The translations under genes and the position numbers were made by a program. Below, piece after piece: positions 57,701 to 64,000 of a stretch of DNA of 64,000 nt. The stretch is from Trachythela sp. YZ-2020 (lineage: Eukaryota > Cnidaria > Anthozoa > Malacalcyonacea > Clavulariidae), in contig JADLSH010000282.1 of assembly GCA_016169945.1 (NCBI GenBank), positions 1,815,001-1,879,000 of the forward strand. The letters run 5' to 3'. How positions within the stretch are numbered: position 1 is the stretch's first letter; every line of letters starts with the position of its first letter. The notes under the pieces were generated by a model. That model was given only the letters and a program-made list of their open reading frames with translations. It was not told where the DNA came from and ran no database searches.

Positions 57701-58521
57701 GCCTGTTTGGGGAGAAATATGATCCCAAATCGCCCAAACTTCGCTCAAAATCGCCTAAAGACGCCCAAAATCGGCCTGCGATTTGATGGCATTTCCTTAA
57801 AATCGCGCAAAATATTCTCATCCTGATTAACTTTTCCCTGGCAAAGTTGCCAGATATGATGTCATTAGATGAATTGCAATTTATAATTCCTTTGTTTTTT
57901 TTCTGTTAAAACACACCTATTAACTTAATGTCCGGCAACTTTGACAGAGAAAAAGTTGATGAGATGTTTTACTTTAAAGATATACTACATTTCTTTTTAG
58001 CAAGACCCAAATATTACACTCATACCAAAAAATCATATTTGGAGTTAGTGCTACTTTAAGTAGTATTGAATACAAAGTCTGGTCGAATTGCATTCACGAT
58101 CCGTGCAATGTTCAGAAATAATCGATCGATCGATAGATAGATAGATAGATTGTTTAATAGGAAACTTTCTTACAGCTATACAACTGAATTGAATAGGATT
58201 CAAATTCTCCAGTGCATGGATATTATTATAATTTAAAAAGCTATGTAAAAGTTAAGGAGGCTTCCTGCAGTAATACGCGAGGTATTATAATACAGTAATA
58301 TAAAAGCGAATTTTTCAAAAACATTTTGGATATAATGCTCACCATGAAGAGTTTATAAAACACTTATTAACTATTGTATAAAAACTGTTCAACGTTATAA
58401 AAGTCGTTTAGTGATACAACATGTATTGTCCTTTTAAGAAGAGCAAAACAATTTGTAGCACAGGACGCACTATTGACAATGTACAATTCACTTGTTCTTC
58501 CACACTTTACTCACTGTACCA
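57701..58521. other. No gene recognised
   Basis: Includes CGCCCAAA-rich phrases at 57725-57775 and a (GATA)n microsatellite at 58127-58150. No exon. Confidence 0.5.
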
Positions 58522-58524
58522 TTA

Positions 58525-59314
58525 GGGAACTTAAGCACCGACGTTTTTCGAGGCAACGGCGACGTGACAGCACGATAGAAACTGGGAAGTAGTAAGCCGT
58601 TTCCCCGCGAATTTCAAAACATTAAGCAAAGGCTAGTCCAGCACCGACGGCTGATTTACCATGTCTTCATTTCGAGAGACCAGGGAATTTTGTGTCGTTC
58701 TTTTTGAAGAAGATATTTTGACAGAGGAAGAGTTTATTTTAATATACTTAGCATACGAGTCAAGGAATCCCGAGTTCCCATACAACAATTATTTTCCTTT
58801 TTGCCTTGACAAAATGAACGAAGCCGAATGTTTGGCAGAATTTCGAGTGCAAAAGCACGACCTCAATTTTCTCCAGCAAGTCCTTCAAATTCCCAATATA
58901 ATCAAGTGCCCACAAAGAACAACCTGTTCTGGACTCGAAGGACTTTGCATTCTTCTAAATCGTCTTGCATACCCATGTCGATACTCGGATACGATCCAAC
59001 GCTTTGGTCGATCAGTTCCTGAATTGTGCATTGTGTCATTGATCTAATCTACGATAATCATGGGCAAAGAATAATGCAATGGAACCCGTACGTTCTAAGC
59101 TCCGAAAACCTTCAAGTTTATGCAGAGGCGATCAACGAAAAGGGAGCTCCACTCGAAAACTGTTTTGGCTTCATAGACGGAACCGTCAGACCGATTTGTC
59201 GACCTGGACAACATCAACGAGTGGTCTATAATGGCCACAAAAGAGTTCACTCGTTGAAGTTCCAGTGTGTGGCATTACCAAACGGGATTATTGCCCATAT
59301 ATTTGGTCCTGTTG
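58525..59314 (+). pseudogene. PIF/Harbinger transposase, first exon, frameshifted
   Basis: A TIR-like start (GGGAACTTAAGCACCGACG) follows TTA at 58522-58524. ATG at 58661 opens MSSFRETREFCVVLFEEDIL; the frame includes FRVQKHDLNFLQQVLQIP and LLNRLAYPCRYSDTIQRFGR, typical of the helical N-terminal region. Near 59035 the frame shifts; the next frame gives DLIYDNHGQR and the DDE_Tnp_4 block CFGFIDGTVRPICRPGQHQR, where FIDGT holds the first catalytic Asp, then VHSLKFQCVALPNGII. It stops at a GGTAAGT donor after 59314. The remaining catalytic residues would be in a later exon that I cannot find; a LINE fragment starts 225 bp downstream. No right TIR was seen. Confidence 0.8.
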
Positions 59315-59539
59315 GTAAGTTGTAAATACACTACTTTTTCGCGTGCTAAATTTTTATAGTCGAATCAGTTCTATTAATAAAAGCGTATTATACACTACGG
59401 CTGCCAGTATATTTTATATATTGTCAGATCTGATCTTAATTGAAGAAGATTCATTTCAGTTCACATGCATGCAGTGAAAAATTCTGTTGTGACTTTCATA
59501 GCATACAAACACAATTCGTGCATGCAGCAATCAGACCTG

Positions 59540-60115
59540 ACTCAAGTAGTTTATATACATATAAGTATATATACATCTCTTATCCGCTCCATTTTGGAGT
59601 ATGGCTGCGCTGTGTGGCATACATGCCTCCCTTCTTTTCTTGCTGAGAAGATCGAACGCATACAGAAGCGATTTTTCCGCATTATATTTCCACATTTATC
59701 CTACCGCGAAGGTTTAGCTCTTACTGGATGTCCAAGACTTGATGACAACCGTCAACGTTTGTGTTTGAAACTTTTTAATAAACTTAAAACCCAGTCAAGT
59801 TCGAAACTTTCTTACCTTATACCTCGTACGAGGTATGAATCGCATGGACGATCGGTGCGTAGTGGAAATAATTTGTCTTTATATAAATGTAGAACAGATA
59901 GATTCAATAACTGAGATCCTTTAAAATTTTAACTATATATTATTGCATGCTATATTTTAACTAAGATTTTTTAATAGTTTTAACTACATACCAATTGAAT
60001 GTAATATATCATTTTACACCCTGTAATATATAATGTAATTCACCTTACCGATGGTGCGAATTTATGTAATCTTTAATAAATTGAAATTGAAATAAATTGA
60101 AATTGAAATATATAC
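59540..60115 (+). mobile_element. 5'-truncated LINE 3' end
   Basis: The frame gives IRSILEYGCAVWHTCLPSFL, KIERIQKRFFRIIFPHLSY and the C-terminus LYKCRTDRFNN, the end of an L2/CR1-like RT. The 3' UTR has TTCACC...GGTGCGAA (a small hairpin shared with the LINE at 54.3 kb) and an AATTGAAAT tail repeat. It is inserted in what would be the intron of the Harbinger gene. Confidence 0.8.
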
Positions 60116-60748
60116 TCTTTTTCGTTGTCGCCTAATGTTTTTAGGTCACTGGTGACCTATGATTTTGCAGGTTCATATCTTCGGTTCAGCGCATGCTATG
60201 TAGATGAAAATACTACCGTTAGATCCGCTTTTTCAACATCTCCTATCAGACCTAATTTTGTCTGTTTACGATACAATTCTAGCGATTTATCGTCTTTGAA
60301 AACGTTAAAATATGTATTTTCATAAAAACGTACCGGATGTTGATCACAACAAACATGTCTTGAACTTTGTTGGGCTATATCTTCGCTCGATTGAAAGCTA
60401 TGGAGACAGCAAAGCCACCATTGTCGTTATATCCTAAAATCTCGTTATATCCTAAATTTCGTAAGATTACGAAATAAACAACGACTTTTATGGGCATTTT
60501 CGGAATTTCCGCGTGCGTCGTGACGCGTCGTAATCCGCCGGAAATCTTCCGGCTTAAAAAATCTCCGGGATCCTTTCACCGTAGGGACTTAAAACCCTCG
60601 GCAATCGATTCCGTTGTTTGTAATCGTGTAGTATCGTGAATTTCATTGGTTTACGGCAAGATCCGAGCCTTATATGGCATTTTTTGTATTATAAGTGACG
60701 TGCGCACCAACGGTCAGTTGCCATTTTACAAGTTGAAAAATTTGCGAA
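60116..60748 (+). promoter_or_regulatory. Upstream region of the piggyBac gene
   Basis: No coding region. It contains two copies of CTCGTTATATCCTAAA-like sequence at 60423-60460 and a GC-richer stretch with TCCGCCGGAAATCTTCCGGC. The transcription start and the element's left TIR presumably lie here, but I could not identify a terminal repeat or a TTAA duplication. Promoter function is inference. Confidence 0.3.
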
Positions 60749-63183
60749 ATGGCTCTCTCAGTTGACGACGTTTTAAAAGAGTTAGAAAACTATAGCGACG
60801 ATGGAATATCAACAGATGAAGAAGATGACTTGGACAAACAGTTGGAGACGTCTGATAGCGACCGAAGGCAAGTATTTATATGTTTTTCAGCGAACAGATG
60901 TTGTCATGTCATCGTCGATCGACTCAAATTTTCATCGACGCAAGCGTGAAGTTTGACTAACAGTGGCCATGAGAATTTGGTCTATAATCAAATATCTAGT
61001 TTGAAATATAACAAATATATACATAACCTATCTAATATGGCATTTATTTGAGAGTTCTATCATATATTGCCGCAGAAATCAAAGGTTTGAACCGATCTCA
61101 AAATGTGTGAACAAGACGCTGCGCATGTGGCATATACGTGGGCATTTAAAAATTAATTCTGGCATTTAAAAATTAATTCGTGCGTTTTTGTTTTATATAA
61201 AGTACAATAATACCATGTAACAGTATGTCTATACATATTTTTTGTTCTTATAGTGATGAAGAACCTGCTGTTGACGAAGAAGATGATGTCGAAGTAGATG
61301 ATGTCGAAGTAGATGATGATGTTCAAGTAGATGATGTTGAAGTAGATGACTTGGATCCGGATTGGCAGGAGGAAGATAGGGGTGGGAGGGCCCGATCCCC
61401 ACTTAGCAGTACTTCTGGCACTAGGCCTAGGGGAAGGGGCGGTAGGGCCAGGGGTGGAAGGGGCAGCGCCAGGGCCACAGGTGGAAGGGGTAGGGATAGG
61501 GCCAGGGGTAGGGCCAGGGGTGGAAGGGGCAGCGCCAGGGGTGGAAGGGGCAGCGCCCGGGGTGGTGGGGCTCCCCATTATAAGTCATATGATACCCCGG
61601 ACACTAAGAATACGCTCCATCCCTTTCAACCAAACCGTCCGCCGGGAATTCATTTTGATAGGCATCTCTTGCGGGGGGGTATGACGACTGCTTTAGAGTT
61701 TTTTCATCTCTTCTTCACCTCTGAGATGATTAAATCAGTTGTTACCCACACCAACAGCTACGCATACATGAAAGTCGCAGCTGGGGGGCATGATTCATAT
61801 ACCACTGGGGAAGGGGCATGGCAGGAAGCTACTGTTGAGGAAATAAATCATTTGATTGCTCTTTTGATTTATTTTGGTCTGGTACATGTGGACTCAGCAG
61901 TAGAAAAGTATTGGAGCACAAAGACTCTTTACCACGGTCTTTGGGCGAGGAAGATACTTTCCTGTATCAGGTTTAAATCTCTCATGGGGTTCTTGCATGT
62001 TGTAGATCCTGCCGACGAGACTCCTGGCAACAAACTGCGTAAGGTTGAGGAATTTATAGCGTCGTTCAAAGAGCGATACCATCTATTATACCAACCGCGT
62101 CAGAATGTTGCTGTCGATGAACGCATGGTGAAGTCCAAACATAGGTCAGGTATTAGGCAGTACATGAAAAATAAGCCTACAAAGTGGGGGATAAAGCTCT
62201 GGGTATTGGCAGATAGCTCTAATGGTTATACTGTTGATTTTAATGTTTATATAGGTAAGTCGCAGCATGATGCACCATCGCTTAATGGCCTCGGTTATGA
62301 TGTGGTGATGAAGTTGGTGGACGCATACTTGGGGCAGGGGTATCATGTATTTTTTGATAATTATTTTACGTCCCCTAAGTTAGTCCAAGATCTCCTTTTG
62401 AAGGATACCCCATCATCAGGCACATGTAAAACCAACAGGGCGGGTTTCCCCGTAGCCTTGAAAGATCTGAAAGTGTGGGCGAAGAAGGAGCCACGAGGTA
62501 GCATGCGGTGGGAACGGGAATCAAATGTGCTAACCGTGCAATGGGTTGATAACAAGCCTGTTTCATTGGTTACATCAATTGATTCCGCGAATGAGAAAGT
62601 GGTTGCAAAAAGAAGGACGAAGACTAATGGTGTGTTTCAGGAGCTACAAGTGAACCAGCCCTATGCAATACATAGATAAAATCAGTACATGAACGCAGTA
62701 GATAGGTCAGACCAGTTACTTGCATGTCACAATGTTTCCCGTAAATGTAAAAGGTGGTGGAAGACTTTGTTCTTCCACCTTATTGATATTGCAGTAGTTA
62801 ACGGTTTTCTTCTCTTTCAGGAGCATCGCGTAAGTAATCCAGACAACCTGGATTTAGATCGTATTAACACTTATAGTATAGTAGATTTTAGGGAGGAGAT
62901 AGTTAGGCAGATTTGTGGGTTGGCAGAATATGATACACCTCCGGTAAATGAGACAGTTCAGGCTGTTCCTACTCATGATCAGTTTTGTACTGTCCATATA
63001 CCTGAGATTGCTGAGGGTGGTGTGAGGAGGCAGTGTGCTGTGTGTTATGCGGCAGGTCGAGGGCAGAAGAGGGTTAGTACTTATTGCAGTGCTCCGCAGT
63101 GCAACAATAAGTTTATGCATGTTGGTGGTGGGTTTGATTGTTTTCGGGTATGGCATAGTCGTGATTTTGCTGGTAGGAGGTAA
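60749..63183 (+). pseudogene. piggyBac transposase gene with one premature stop
   Basis: Exon 1 (60749-60867) starts MALSVDDVLKELENYSDDG. A GC-AG intron (donor AAG/GCAAGT, acceptor TTCTTATAG) joins in phase to exon 2 at 61254 (SDEEPAVDEEDD). An acidic stretch and an Arg/Gly-rich RGG segment precede the DDE_Tnp_1_7 domain. Its first Asp is in AVDERMVKSKHR (62116), the second in LWVLADSSNGYTV (62212). After FFDNYFTSPKLVQDLLL the frame meets TAA at 62677-62679, where the family normally has a Tyr codon before N-x-x-M. The same frame resumes NQYMNAVDRSDQ, which contains the third Asp (62701), and ends with a Cys-rich zinc module (CAVCYAAGR, YCSAPQCNNKFM). Apart from that stop the frame is intact for over 640 codons. 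It could be an almost functional transposase, or a domesticated short form lacking the third Asp. Confidence 0.85.
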
Positions 63184-64000
63184 CTGCATATGTCTGCTTT
63201 TGGTAGTTTAGGTGGACTGGAACATGTCCAATATCAAATTTGTCAAACGAATGAAAATTTGTATCATATTTTCCATTATGATTACAGTTCAATGTTTGAC
63301 ATACATTTCATTTTTTAATAAAATTTCTTTACCATTTGTGTTACATTCATGTATATTTAATGTAATTCTTTATTTTGTTATTAAAAATTGAAAAAAGAAG
63401 TGTGTTGTGGATGAATTCATAATATCACGCGAAGTAGCATTTCAAGCAGACTCGTTCAATCTCACATCGCCACCTTCGGATGCATCTACAAACTGTTTCT
63501 TTTACTCAATCAAGGGGAAATTTTCCCCTTGAACTGACAGAACAAAAAGGTGTAAGCTACTTTAGAAATTATGTTGTTGTACACATTTTTTGTTTTCCAG
63601 GGGGGTTGAATTTCCCATATCGGCTTGCCGAGTTGCTTAGAACCTTTATTTCGTCAAATTATAGGGAGGATTTAACTGGACAAAATGGGGGGGGGGGAGT
63701 TAAATTCTAAAAGCCTACTACTACCACTATGTAAAAAATATATATATATGGCTGTGGCATGATTACTGAATTAGAGACATGTCAATGAAATCTAAGGCAA
63801 GATTTGGCCATTTTTAAAGAGTGAACTTAAAAAAATAAAAAAATATATTTCCTGTTAGTCATTTCCTGTTAGTCATATACCATATAATGTATGCTAACTT
63901 TTCATAATTTTAATGCTGTGGAAAATTTGGAAAATTTGCATCGTTAGGTCGCAAATAAGCTAAATGTAAATAAATTGCTACATTTTTTACATAATTTATG
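63184..64000. other. 3' flank of the piggyBac gene
   Basis: An AATAAA signal at 63317-63323 could end the transcript. No terminal inverted repeat matching an upstream sequence was found. 63660-63710 has a G-run. No gene is recognised. Confidence 0.5.

Noticed and set aside
61153..61578. Minus-strand frame rich in TPGAAPSTPG opposite the piggyBac gene
   Set aside because: Antisense shadow of the RGG-coding tract.

Overview
The window is eukaryotic and almost certainly from an invertebrate animal, most likely a cnidarian (a coral, anemone or hydrozoan). This rests on A+T-rich DNA, short exons with canonical splice sites, and a transposon mix typical of such genomes: L2/CR1-type LINEs, a Penelope-like element, BEL/Pao, PIF/Harbinger, piggyBac, Tc1/mariner-like and hAT-like miniature elements, tRNA-derived SINEs and an Academ-like DNA transposon. 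The species assignment is inference; no host marker gene settles it.

Layout: 1-3.1 kb is unassigned apart from a perfect hairpin. 3.2-7.7 kb is a near full-length but broken LINE. 8-10 kb holds a SINE and a Tc1/mariner-like non-autonomous element. At 10.4 kb lies the last exon of a TMEM263-like host gene. 11-18 kb is a patchwork of SINE, LINE and Penelope fragments, a broken PHD finger and several large foldbacks. 18.5-21.3 kb is a long-TIR, Academ-like transposon with a decayed two-exon gene and nested miniature elements; a paralogous empty site lies 1 kb downstream. 21-30 kb is repeats (SINE, 262-bp tandem duplication, LINE and Penelope scraps, a miniature element dated by a second paralogous empty site). 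30.4-32.7 kb is a decayed Penelope-like element with RT and GIY-YIG domains.

The centrepiece is 33.4-45.7 kb. A 39-bp tandem array of about 7.5 kb is open in several frames on both strands. Splice sites and codon phases of five upstream exons show that the biologically meaningful strand is minus: the exons encode a Cys-containing N-terminal part and an SEA domain (with an autoproteolysis-like FSPGSV site), spliced in phase into a Ser/Thr/Pro-rich mucin-like exon made of 13-residue repeats. Beyond its stop codon the array has been amplified as three nearly identical 1.74-kb blocks and decays towards 33.4 kb.

46-54 kb carries a 215-bp inverted-repeat element, a hairpin split by a hAT-like insertion with an 8-bp target duplication, a small two-exon gene of unknown function, a dead BEL/Pao element and the C-terminal part of an Academ-like transposase. 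54.3-57.1 kb is a second decayed LINE. 58.5-60.1 kb is a broken Harbinger transposase gene followed by a LINE fragment. 60.7-63.2 kb is a piggyBac transposase gene with a GC-AG intron, an acidic plus RGG-rich N-terminus and one premature stop just before the third catalytic Asp. Nearly every coding region except the SEA-mucin gene, the TMEM263-like exon and perhaps the small gene at 50.6-51.1 kb is mobile-element derived and inactivated.
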